DNA of 64,000 nt from Struthio camelus (taxonomy: Eukaryota; Chordata; Aves; Struthioniformes; Struthionidae), in the NCBI RefSeq assembly GCF_040807025.1, contig NC_090942.1:129461247-129525246 (forward strand). Reading direction: 5' to 3'. Every line of letters starts with the position of its first letter. The first letter of the stretch is position 1. The notes under the pieces were generated by a model. It had not been told where the DNA came from, made no database searches, and saw only the letters and a list, made by a program, of their open reading frames with translations. Positions 25,401-37,400 of the stretch are shown here, in pieces. Both the position numbers and the translations under genes were made by a program.

Positions 25401-28400
25401 TGAAGATCCTTATTGCATCCCTGCATATTCTGACAACATTCCTATATTCCTTGCGAGTGGCCTGTCCCTGGTTCCACCTTCTCTATACTTCCTTCTTCTG
25501 TGTGAGTTTTGTCAGGAGCTCCTTGCTCATCCATGCAGGTCTCCTGCCCCCTTTGCTCAACCTCTTGCTCATTGGGATGCACTGTTGTTGAGCCTGGAGG
25601 AGGAGATCCTTGAATATTAACCAGTTTTCTTGGACCCTCCTTCCTTTTAGAACCTTATGCCATGGGATTCTTCCAAGAAGGTCCCTGAAAAGGCCAAAAG
25701 TAGCTCTCCTGAAGTTAAGGGTTGTGATCCTTCTTATTGCCCTGCTTCCTCCTTGCAGGATCCTGAACTCCACCATCTCATGGTCGCTGCAGCAAGACTG
25801 CTCCCAGCCTTGACCTCTCCAACCACCCCTTCCTTGTTTGTAAGTACAAGATCTGGCAGCACACCACTCCTTGTTGGCTCTTCTATCAGCTGTGTCAGAA
25901 AGCTGTCCAGGAACCTCCTGGATTACTTATGCCTTGCTGTGTTGTTCCTCCAGCAGATGTCAGGGTGGTTAAAGTCCCCCATGAGAACCAGGGCCTGTGA
26001 TCGTGAGGCTAGTTCCAGCTGTCTGTAGAAGGCCTCATCTACTTCCTCCTCCTGATAAGGTGGCCTGTAGCAAACACCCACAGGAGTGTCACCCATATTA
26101 GTCTGCCTCTTAATCCTCACCCACAGGCTTATGGCCAGCCCATCGTCCACTGCTAGGCAGAGCTCCATGCATTCCAGCTGCTTGCTCAAATAAGGGGTGA
26201 CTCCCCCTCCTTGCCTTCCTGACCTGTCCTTCCTAAAGAGCATCATCTATTGCAGCATTCCAGTCATGCGAGCTCTCCCACCATGTCTCTGTAATTGCAC
26301 TGAGATCATAGCCCTGCGCCTGCACACAGATCTCTAATTCTTCCCATTTATTCCCCATGCTGTGTGCCTTTGTGTACAGGTGCTTCAGAGAGGCATCTGA
26401 GCATGCTGATTTCCTGGAAAGGATGCAAGAGAATTCCCCATAGGAATTCCCCCAGGCAAGAGCCTTGTAGGCACTTCCTTGCCTGCATGCCAGTGCCTGA
26501 GGGATCCCCAGTTGAGCCCTGTTTTGCTGACTGCATGGTATCTGTAACTCTGCCCTTCCCCTATCTTTCCTGGTTTAAAGCCCTCCTTACCAGGCTGGCC
26601 AGCCTGTTGGCAGACACGTGCGCCCCATTTAGTGAGGTGGATCCAATCTCTTCCAATCAGTTGCCAGTCTTCAAATGAGGTCTTGTGCTCATAGAAACTA
26701 AAACCCTGTTCCTCACGCCAGCTGCACAACCTATATATATTTGTACCTGGAGTGGCTGATGTTCTTAGGTCTGTTATTTCTGATACAGCTTCTCAGAAGA
26801 CTGTTGGAGTACTTGGTACGTGTTGCAAATTCTTTACAGTTTTTTCCAGTTCACTGTAATTTTAATAGTTGTCTCCTGTTTTTCTGTACCATATCCTGCT
26901 AGTGTAGATAATCTCTTTCAAGAATTCACTGTGCTAAGTTTATCATGATGCAAGAGATAAAGACTTTAAAAAGTATATTAGTATTCCAAAGAGTATTCTT
27001 TGGTTGTGTTTCCTTATAAATGTATGTATGTTTGTCTCTCCTTCATGAGTACCTTATTACAGGCAGGGACTATCAAACTTGGCCAAGAAAGTTTATCTTC
27101 CTCTTCCTGTTAATATTCTCTGTTGTATGTAATCTATCAATCCAGCAATGCATCATGAGATGCAACAGACCTACAAGACTGTTAGCCTCTCTAACTCCTT
27201 TCTCTCCTCCAGTTGCATCTTGTCCTTTACTACATGAAATAACACATGACATAGCTGAACAAATCCACTTTCTTGATTTCAGTAGATGATTTTTCTCTAA
27301 TGCTACGTGAAAGATGGAAGCAGAGCTACTCTGCAGAGGTCCTTTTAAATTTGTTATAGGTTGAGATGAAAACAGTATGAAATTAGAGACACTGAAATGC
27401 AGTATTTTGAATATATTGCAAGAGTGCCATCTTTCAGTTGTTTGATGAACCTAATAAATTCTCAGGTTCGTTTTGCCATACTCACTTAGCATTCTCATTA
27501 AACCAAACCTGCAGATTTGTGTCAGTAGATGTGACCTCAGAACAGTTAAAAATCAGGTTCTGGGCTCAGCTGGATATGAACATCCTTTCCAGGTCTGAAC
27601 CTGGCTCTCTTTGTCCCTTGGAACTGCAGAACAAATGTTTGTGGACATCTTAGTAGGTGTTGGTATGCACACTGTGTTATTGTCACTCATACTTTGGACA
27701 GCAGTTTTCAGAGGTACCTGTGAATGCTCAGGCTTCAAACTCTCTGGAATTTGCTGTTCAGAAATAAAAATGCCAGCTTTATGTCGTCCTAAATTTTTTC
27801 TTATTGAAAAATAGCAGGGACAGCTGATAAAATTACAGTGTATCACTGTTGAAGCTTTACTATGGACTTTCATCTTTTCTTTTAAAGTTTTTGGCCGCCT
27901 CAGAATGTTGCAAAGCAAAGACGAAAACAGAATTCTTTTCTTCACTGTTGAAGATTTGTTGCACATATAGTGTACTTCTGTTACTTCACCTGTTCAGAGG
28001 CTTATATTTAAAGAACATTGCTGAATCAGACTTTATTTTGTTATAGTGAAATACAAATTAGAAATTAGGGCCTTCAAGTAAGCCCTGGTTTTCTGTAGCA
28101 AGTATTATCTTTTCATTGTGGTTGTGCAGTACAATGAAGTCATCATGCTGGCTGAGGTTTTTAAATAATACGAATAGCTTGAGTCAGTATCCACCTATAT
28201 TTGGTGTAATAAGTTTTGCTGAAATCGCAGAAGGTGTTTATAATACAAGACTGTAAATTGAAAATGACATGCATGTTTTTCTCTAATTTTAGTTCAGGCA
28301 GCTGATGATAAAATCTAGTAAATGTTAACTTTGGTCTTATTTTGTGCTGCAGCTAGCTGAAGATAATGAAAGCTTTTCTAATAATTTAACATTTTTGTAC

Positions 28401-31400
28401 TATAATAACTATGTTATAGTAATGAGAATGTATACATTTCTATTTACATTTTATGTCAACTAATCTCTTAAAGCTAAATTGTTTTAATGTTACACACAAT
28501 AGTTACTGTAATTAAAGTGGACAGATTGACAGTAGATAGATCTTTTCTGTAAGTGCCAAATGTTTACTACGCTGCTGAAGTGAGTTGCATAAATATTAAA
28601 TTATTAGGAGAACTAGAAGAAAAGCAAAACTTTTTTTCCATTGTAGTATTCAAACTAATTCCTTTAAAATCCAAATATATTTTCAGGTTTGGGGGAAAAT
28701 ATAACCATGTCTCTTCTCTGCAGATTAATTCCATGCTGTTATCTGGAAATTGAGCCTGAGATTAATTTTGGTACAGTGATTGCAAACAGTAAATTAATTA
28801 GTAAAGAGATTAGCATTGCTAACCATGGATCATCTCCAGGTAAATATTTATTATGTGTTCAATTGTACAAAGATGTAATTTTCTTGGAAAATGTAATTTT
28901 ATGCCAGTTAACACCTCAGTGACCAAGTAGTTCAGGATCCCACACAGCAAAAGATTAACTGAAGTTCTGGGTTATGCATATTCAGTATTGTAGTTACAGG
29001 TTTTGTAAAAGACCCTTAACTTTTGTGGGCAAATACTGTGCTGCTGCTTAGGGAAGAGAAATGAGTGCAGAACTTTGAGTTCCAGGAGTTTTCTACCTTT
29101 GAATCCCATCTGAGAGGTGTAAAAATAATGGATGTCCTTTAGGTTATGATGCCCAGCATAAATAATGGCAAATCATGTCTGCTTTTGCTTTGTTGTCTTT
29201 GTTGTGATTCTGTAGTCCCAGTAGTTTCTATTGGCGAAACAAATTCAGCTCCCTGTCTTTTAAGAGCTTAAGTCCTTGGAGTTGACTATATGTGTTTACT
29301 AAAAGATAATGAGAGGTCTTTCTCCTTGCCACAATAGCTTTTGAAATCACACAGCTTTCAAAACACGCTCATCCTTCAACTTCTCTGAGGGACCCTTCTA
29401 AAGAATATAGAAAACGTGGAGAATGTAGTATAAGAACGCTTATGTGATCCAAGTTGACTGTATTTGACTGCTTTTTCCACTTGATAAAGTTGTAGACCCT
29501 TTCCTCCAGAAATAGCAAGGCAACTATTCTGAATTTCAAAGAACAAATTTAAGGCAGTTGATTATTTTTGTTCCTCAGTCATACAGCTCTTTATGGTATC
29601 ACAAGCTATCTTTATCTGTGTGTTAGGGCAATGTTTTCTGAACATGTTTGTTTTGTGGTTTCCAGGAGAAATATTGAACCAACAGAAAATATATGATTAT
29701 AGAAACAGAGAGATAGGTTGTAATTTAAAAAAAAAAAAAAAAGCCAAATGGCTGTTTAGAACAAAACTTATTCGTACTGTGTTAAGCAAAAATGAAAATG
29801 GACATGGCTGTTGAGTAAGCTTTCACTCTGTCAAATAAAAATCTGTTTACCTGTTGACACTGTGCTTTGGACAGTGCCTGTGGTAGGACAGATTTGTAGG
29901 CATGGGATAAAATGCTGGTGAGATGATTATTTGAAGTTAAAAGTAGCTTAGAATTTAATATATGTGCTCAATATTGGTATTTTGAAAAAGGTGGATTGGT
30001 TGCCAAGTGTATTAATTTACTCAGTTTGTCAATTCACAATAACAACTTATGTGAAAAACTTGAGCTCAGGGGTAAAGAGTGGTTTAAAAGAGAAAATATC
30101 ATAGTCAGAATTATGTTAATACTACATGAAACTTGTGAGTGTTTCAAAAAGCATGAAATTTCATGTATACCTGTGAAGCAGAGTAAATTGAAATATTCAT
30201 AAGCTTTCCAAGCCTCCAGCTAGTTAAGCTGTTGAGAAGTTAGGAGCAAACTAGATAATTCCATTTTGTTAATCCTAAAATGGATTTTTGTCAGTAGCCA
30301 CAACATTTTTTAAAGCTTTTTGATGATTTTTCTTCCAAAAAGCAAAGTCTCTTAAAGGAAAAAAAGTATTTTCTAGCCAGCTCAACTTAAAGATGTAGTA
30401 TGTAATTTATATAATCAGCCATTACTCATACATACTGATTACTTGGGTAGAGGAGAGGTGATTAGATACAGAGGATTAGATAAACCTGCATTAGTCGTAG
30501 ATATATATGTAATTTACATGATGCTGCAGAGTTAGACTGAAAGTGAAGAATCTATTGAGGGCAGACAAAGGAGGAGCTGCTGAATCCATGTTTATGTAGA
30601 CTCTGAAAATCATAACCCAGCAAGTAGCACTGACAGGCAGCATGTAAACTGTACCAGTAGGAAGTGCTCTGTGCTGACCTGTGACTGAAGGCATTTCTAA
30701 TCTCATCCCTTCCACAAAGTCTGAGCACTTTTCTTTGCTTCTGCATCTTTTTTTTTAGAGACTAGCTATTTTCTGAAGTAAAGCAGTGCATTTTTCCTAC
30801 AACTCTTCAAAGAATTTCTTGCTGCTTATGATATGATGACAGATAATTAGTGCTACTAGTGAAACACATTTGTCAATTTTTTTCTCATTTAAAAAAAGCC
30901 TTAAAATACATGTTCTACAAAAGTTCAACGTTCCTTCTGCAATAAATTGCACTGTATATATATCAAGTCGTGACAACTATTAGTTAGTTGCAGGTAATAG
31001 ACCTCTCTTTGGATATGCACTTAACTTTCTGGCTACTGTAGCTGCTTAGAGCTGCTTATAATATACGTTGTGGTTTGCAAAATGTTACTTACAGCTTCTT
31101 TGTGATATGATTGGTTTGACTTGGAGTGTAATTACCTTTCCTGTTATAATGAAAACTTGCCCAGTGGCATTGGACATGTGAATGTAAAATTTAGAGACAC
31201 CCTGGAAAAAGGTGGTCACCTCTATGTTACAATTTTTTGTAATAAGAGGCACTCCATGTTTCCTATTTCCATAGGAATAAGTACTGTCTGTGGATATCTG
31301 CAATGTGTGTGTTTTGTTATTCCAAATGTATGTAGGGATATTCTTCTATTAGGAGTTCTAAGTTGTGTAACATTCTGTTTCTTTTAGGTACATTTAAAAT

Positions 31401-34400
31401 ATCATATGATGGGGTTATCCTGATTAACATAGAACCTACCAGTGGAGTAGTAGAGCCAAAAACTGAAAAGATGATTAAAGTGGGTATCTGTACAGATGTA
31501 CCGAGAATCATCAAAGAAGTGATAAAGTAAGTTAGTGTATGACTGCATAAATCCAGCTCTATAAATTTTTTTGGGGTCAATTATTAATTATGAAGTCTTT
31601 ATTATGAATATGCTTATCCAAAAAAGTTCCTAGGTATGAGTTACTGTCTTCCAAATTTATTTTCATTAAATTAATTTGCTGATTATGTTATCTCCACAGC
31701 ACAGTCACGCATAAATTGTGTACCTGTTTGGGTTATTAAAGATCTTTCATAAGAACTAATGACATAGGATGTATGCACATCTCTCATTATACTACTAGCT
31801 AAGAGCTACTGTATCTTTCTCCTTTCTACATATTCTCTGTCTTCCTTAATTTTCTGAACTTCTTTAACTGCTATTTTTCTTTTGGCCAGATGTGTCTCCT
31901 CTAGTCTGCAAACATTATGATGTTCATTGGTTCTTATTTTAAATAGAAGGGATCTGTTTAAAATAACCACTAACACTATTATGAACAGAGTATTTTTAAA
32001 AGCTAACCTTATCTCTCTTTAAATGGTAAGTACAGACTTACTATTTATGGTATGAGTGTCAAAATTTGGAACTGGATACCAATTTGGAAAGCCTGTTTCA
32101 ATTCCGTAGTCTTATAATAGTGAAGAGTGGTTTATTTTTGTTGTTTGATTGTTTGTTTGTTTTTGATTAGTAAGATCTGTGATTTAAAGAGGCAAAGTAG
32201 AGTTCTGTTTTGTGTTTTTGTGTTCTGTTGCCTATTGGAAAGGAAATGACAGGAGAAATATTCTGTTAGCTAGAGTGATAGGAGAATCAATATCAGTAGT
32301 CTCCCTCACAACTAAATCTGCTTCATTAGGAAAGAAATATTTTCCTAGGTTACTGAGTCTCAACCTTTTGTTTGCAAAATGTTATGTCTTCTGCTGTCCC
32401 TTGCTTGCTGCCCTGGCTACCACCACTGTTTCTTTTTCATGCCATCTTGGGAAAACCAAATAGGTTGTACTGAAAGTCTTACTGTGGTTCTGTGTCAGGA
32501 ATTTGGCTTGGAGAAATAGCACAGTTTTGACTGGAAAAAAATCTTGGTTGCTTCTATTTGCCATGGGCCTCTAAGCGATTTGCATGTGTACACGCTAAAT
32601 TCCTTTCAGAGGAAACTGCTTCCATATTTTTTGGAGGTTTCTTTTCTATCTGGGAGAACCCAGCCATGATATGTTCGAAATTGAAAAGAAGATATCTAGA
32701 TGAGTTTGAGATCCCATCCCAAAACCCTTGGATAGTATCCTTTTGGGATCATGCAAAACAAGGATTTTTTTTTTCTTCAGTTCAGAAGCTTTTGGAAAGG
32801 ATAGTTCATTCTGTTAGAACAGTATGTTATATTACTAAACTTGATTATTTTGTGCAACAAGAATGAAGAATCTTGTTTAAGTAGAATTCTAATAACAAAT
32901 ATTTGTACTGTGTCTACGTGGTCCTGTGGTACTCTGAGGCGTCATCAAGTTCAAGCACTCAGGCAGGAACAGCCACATTCTGTGTTTATTCAGATGAACC
33001 CCTAGCTCCAATTGTCTGAGAGAAAATTACTAACTACTCACAAAAAGTGAGATCTAGATGCAGAGGTTCAAAGAAAAAAGAACAGTTGTCTATGGGCATC
33101 ACTGATTCTTTAAGATGTTATTATTTCCAACAATAGTGCACTAACACAATTAAAAAACAAAACCAGAAACAACTGCCCCCAGAAGCCGCACCGTGTGATG
33201 CATGATTCTTCCAGTTTTGTTCTTTTGGCAGGGAGAGGGGATCAGTGTTGCTGGAACAACATAACTTTCTTTCTCATTAATATTTCTGTTAAGTATTGAG
33301 TTGTCAGGTATGCTTATTTTTGTGCTTGGCCTATCTACAGAAAGCCAGTGATTTAGGCTCTGGTGTGATTCTGTTTTGTGTAGGTTCTAAATTAAACTAA
33401 CTGGTTATTTTTGTTCTAATTTTTCGTATATGTAACTTATCTCCTCCTACTGTTACTGACAGAGTGGAGCTAGAAGGACGCAACTGCACTGAGTTATGGA
33501 TCAAAGCTGTTGTGGTTGAGCAAGTTCTTAAAGTTCTACGGGTGCCTTGTGGAAGTGAATTGAAATGCATTCATTTTGGATCTGTTTACTTTGGGTCTTC
33601 AAAGACTGAACAAGTAGCTCTGTACAATAAAAGTCCAGATTGTATGAACTGGGTAGCGGTACTGGAGGACAATGCCATTGGAGGAGAAATGGTAAGAAAA
33701 TGATGTTCTAGTTTTCATTTTAGTTGAAAATTTGTTTTCATTTCTGCTTTTGCATTTTTGTTTCTCAAAATCCATGTTCTAGTGTTGTTTACTGTGCCAT
33801 ACTATTTCCTGATCATAGACTTAGCGCAGTTTCTGCTACCAAACAGAAATTTTACTATAATTTAACCTTTTAATTAAATATTTCAGATTTTGCTGTTTAA
33901 TCATGTGACATATCATAGCATTAATCATGCTAAGTATGCTCCCGTATTATTCTGTGGGTAGTTTTGCTTGACTTACAGGATTTGTCATCCTTTAGTATCA
34001 GTTACCAAAATATATTTTGATATTTCAAGATGCTCAACACTAATAGCTTCTCTTGTTTTTCTCTGACAGTGAAATCATCTGACTGAGTATCAACTTTGTA
34101 AAAAGGAATTCAAAACACTGACATTAAATTTAAGTCTAAAAGTTAATTAGCTGTGTAATCGTGATCTCTTACTCCTATTACTTACGTTGTTATGTTTTTC
34201 TACTTGTAGCACTTTCTTATCTTTAGCCTGTGTGAAAGGAACCAAAAGGGGAAGTGGGACTGGCTGAACTGTTAATATATTCTGCATTTTGATTATTTTG
34301 CAGGGGACAGATCTTCAGAAGAGTGCAGATGCTGTTTTACAAGACTTAAACTTCATAAATAGTACAAGAGATCTAGATGTTTCCACCTTGATCTTGTGCA

Positions 34401-37400
34401 TTCCCAATCAAGGAACCTTGCTACCTTATCAGAAATCTGTGATTACATTGTGCTTTAGTCCAACGTAAGTGCCTGATCCAAATATGAGTGACAAAAAAGC
34501 TGATTTGTCTAATAAACTATTCTATAAACAGTTGTGCTAGAGAAAATAATTTTAAGTTAATGTCCTTTTTTTGAACAACATTGCATATATTTACATGTGT
34601 TAAAATAAATTCTTTGGCACGATACTACAAATGAGAAAGTAAATATAGTGAAGTGATCATGTGGGAGATGTTTTATAGTTCATTAAGGGTATATTTGAAC
34701 CAGGAATTGGATAAGCTTGTTCTGGAAGGACAAGAATTTTATTAGATTCTGCCGAGGGAACTAATTGCAGCTCCTATTGAATATGTCGAATCTCTAAAGA
34801 TTGGTGGGAGACTCCTATGGTGTCAAATTAGATGTTTTTTTCAGGACTGCAGATTTATTTCATATTTCTGTAAGAGTATGAAAGAATAAATATTTCACTA
34901 CTAAGAGACTGAAACATGTTGGAGAATTTTTATTACAACAAAAAATATCGCGCATAAAGGAACACTTCTTCAGGCCAGAGAGAATATGCTCTTTTCAATT
35001 CCCCTCACTTAAACTCTGATTTATAAGTGATTAATATGCATGCATTGTTAGTTCAGAAAACTGTTGTGGATGTATGTGAATGGAAAAGATATCAAACCGC
35101 TAATATCATAAGCATACAAATATTACTAGATTTAAATTTGTTACTCTTCCGTTTCCTGAAAGGAAGGATAAAGATCACATGCTTAAAGTTATAACAAATG
35201 CCAGATTTCAAATCCAGATTCGAAAATGAAAAATAAACCTTGATTGTTAGGGTGTTTTTCCCCCTCTCCCCTCTCCCCTCTCCCCTCTCCCCTCTCCCCT
35301 CTCCCCTCTCCCCTCTCCCCTCTCCCCTCTCCCCTCTCCCCTCTCCCCTCTCCCCTCTCCCCTCTCCCCTCTCCCCTCTCCCCTCTCCCCTCTCCCCTCT
35401 CCCCTCTCCCCTCTCCCCTCTCCCCTCTCCCCTCTCCCCTCTCCCCTCTCCCCTCTCCCCTCTCCCCTCTCCCCTCTCCCCTCTCCCCTCCCTCAAGACT
35501 GTGACTTTTGCAGGAAATTTAAAAGGGGCATTGGACTGAGTGATTCATCAGCAAAACAAGATTATGCACTATTCATGAGATTTGAGGCTGTTGGGAGTAA
35601 AGATGGCTTTCTGCAGACCCTTGGTGACGACGATACACCAGTCAGAAGTATGTTACCAGAAATGTACATATGGATGTTAAAACTGAGTTTAATGAACTTA
35701 CTTCTTTAATGCCTTACCAAAAAACTGTAATGAGTAGAAAGAAGAGGGAATCATGCATGTCTTGAATACACCTGCTGGCAGTGAACACCTACAACTTAAT
35801 TGTAAAAGTAACTATTTAGGTGAAAAGCTATTTGCAAGTCAACAGCACTTTGGTAATGCCAGAGTTATCGTGCGTTTTCAAGTGAATGTCTGTTTTTCCT
35901 CCCTTTCATTAATGAAGGAGTGTAATATTTAGCAGGAGCTATGATTAAACACATGAGTGTTTTAAATTTATGGAAAATTGCACTATGAATCATGTTACTA
36001 TATAACTGTATTTTGTTACTGCAACCATATAACTACCTTATGATTTTTATGCTTGTAAGCTAATATGTGTGTGTGCATTGTTCCCTCCCTCCTCCTCTTC
36101 CTTCTCTCCCTCTGTTTAATGTAGTGAATCACCCTCATCACATGGAGTTAGCTCTGACCGGTTCTGGGCTTCCTGTCATGCTAACTTTCAATCCAGGACC
36201 AGTTATTAATTTTATGGACTGTTTCTTGGGCGAACAATCAGAAGTTCTGTGCAGACTTAGGAATGAATCTGAGTCACTTCCAATAACATTCAGCTTTCGC
36301 AAGATTGCCCACTTTAATATTTCTCCTGAAAAAGGAAAAATTAAAAAACACTCTACAAAGGTAATCTACCACTTTCCTTTAGATTATGTAGATATGCAGA
36401 TTATATTACTCTACCATAGTGAATGGTGAAATTTCTTGAAAGTATAACATAGAAAACACTTCCTCTATATATTTGCAATATTGAATACCGTAGCCATGAT
36501 CTTTAACATAAGATGAATGTATAATTTGTTGTCCTTATGTAGAATCATTGTAGGACTCTCTGTTGTACTTCAGGAAGCATCAAGTATTATTTTAAGTCAG
36601 AAAAAAAGTTATACTACTAAGGAAATTTTACCTAGTTTTTCCCTAGCTTTAAGTACTTGATGTTTTACTGACTTGAGAAGGCAGTTTATGCATATAAACT
36701 GTGGTAGGCTTATTTTCAAATCTTTCAGTAAATCACAAATTTCTGAGTAATATAGTTTTGTCCTTAGAATTAATGTTGTGTCACATTTAAGTCAAACATG
36801 GAGGCATCTGTAATTTCAGAAACATGTAACTTAGGGCACTGTGGAAGACAGAAAACTTCTTTGTCTGAGAAATGAGCAAGTAAGATTTTGCTGGTGTTCT
36901 AATGTATAACAATTTTATATTTCTTTATATTGCTCATTTAATATAGCCGTTGGCATGTTTTAAAAGTTAGGTATTGAACAACTATCTTAAAAGTAACAAT
37001 GGCCCTTAGTTCAATAGGAATAAGCAAGTTTTTTTTTTTAATAGAGAATTGCACATAATTTTTCTCTTTTCCTCATGATATGTCTCAGCTGCCTTTTTTT
37101 CCTCCCCCAGGATGTGATGTTTTCATTTTCTCCACATCAAATAGGAGTATTTAAAATGAAGCAAGTTGTTGATATCATTGGTACAGGGCTAGAGGACAAA
37201 AATATACAGGTCTTGAAGACAAAATCGTTTCACCAGATGCATTTGAGATTTATTGGTGTGTGCAAATCTAAAACAAAAAACATTCTATTCAAAATAAATC
37301 CTGGTAAGATGCTAAAAATAAAGGTGAAATATTTTATAACCAGTATGTTTAATTTGGCTTATCAAGTTCTTCTGGGAGGAATGTGTGTATGGGTCTAAGA

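Larger units (their letters stand above)
23664..26745 (-). mobile_element. CR1 LINE, reverse orientation, 5'-truncated and decayed
   Basis: The right-hand part reads, on the - strand, as the end of ORF1 and the start of ORF2; the left end is the typical CR1 3' region (cacagaatgg ... gatcatctagtccaac). The order on the - strand is ORF1 C-terminus with its esterase-like tail ([10 protein letters not shown], about 26,600-26,680), ORF2 endonuclease ([19 protein letters not shown]), linker ([25 protein letters not shown]), reverse transcriptase ([31 protein letters not shown]) and thumb/C-terminal region ([20 protein letters not shown]). Full CR1 elements are about 4.5 kb, so this copy has lost most of ORF1. 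Frameshifts and stops break ORF2, so it is inactive. A short stem, GATGATCT/AGATCATC (23,681-23,698), lies close to the 3' end. Confidence 0.93.
19693..28723 (+). other. CFAP47: Intron 2 (9 kb) hosting an antisense CR1
   Basis: AT-rich on both sides of a 3.1-kb CR1 inserted in reverse orientation (23,664-26,745). It also has a TA run near 20,154-20,168, a G-run near 21,386-21,396 and A-rich runs near 23,370-23,400 and 23,510-23,543. No further exon is required, because exons 2 and 3 join directly in the protein. Confidence 0.85.

Noticed and set aside
24181..26028. Several 65-155-codon frames on the + strand
   Set aside because: They are antisense shadows of the CR1 ORF2 that lies on the - strand.
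35092..35539. Long open frames in both strands over the heptamer array (Pro/Leu/Ser-rich on +, Arg/Gly/Glu-rich on -)
   Set aside because: A C/T-only strand and its G/A-only complement cannot contain a stop codon in any frame, so these are low-complexity artefacts. No other coding evidence exists; repeat-driven translation would need experimental proof.
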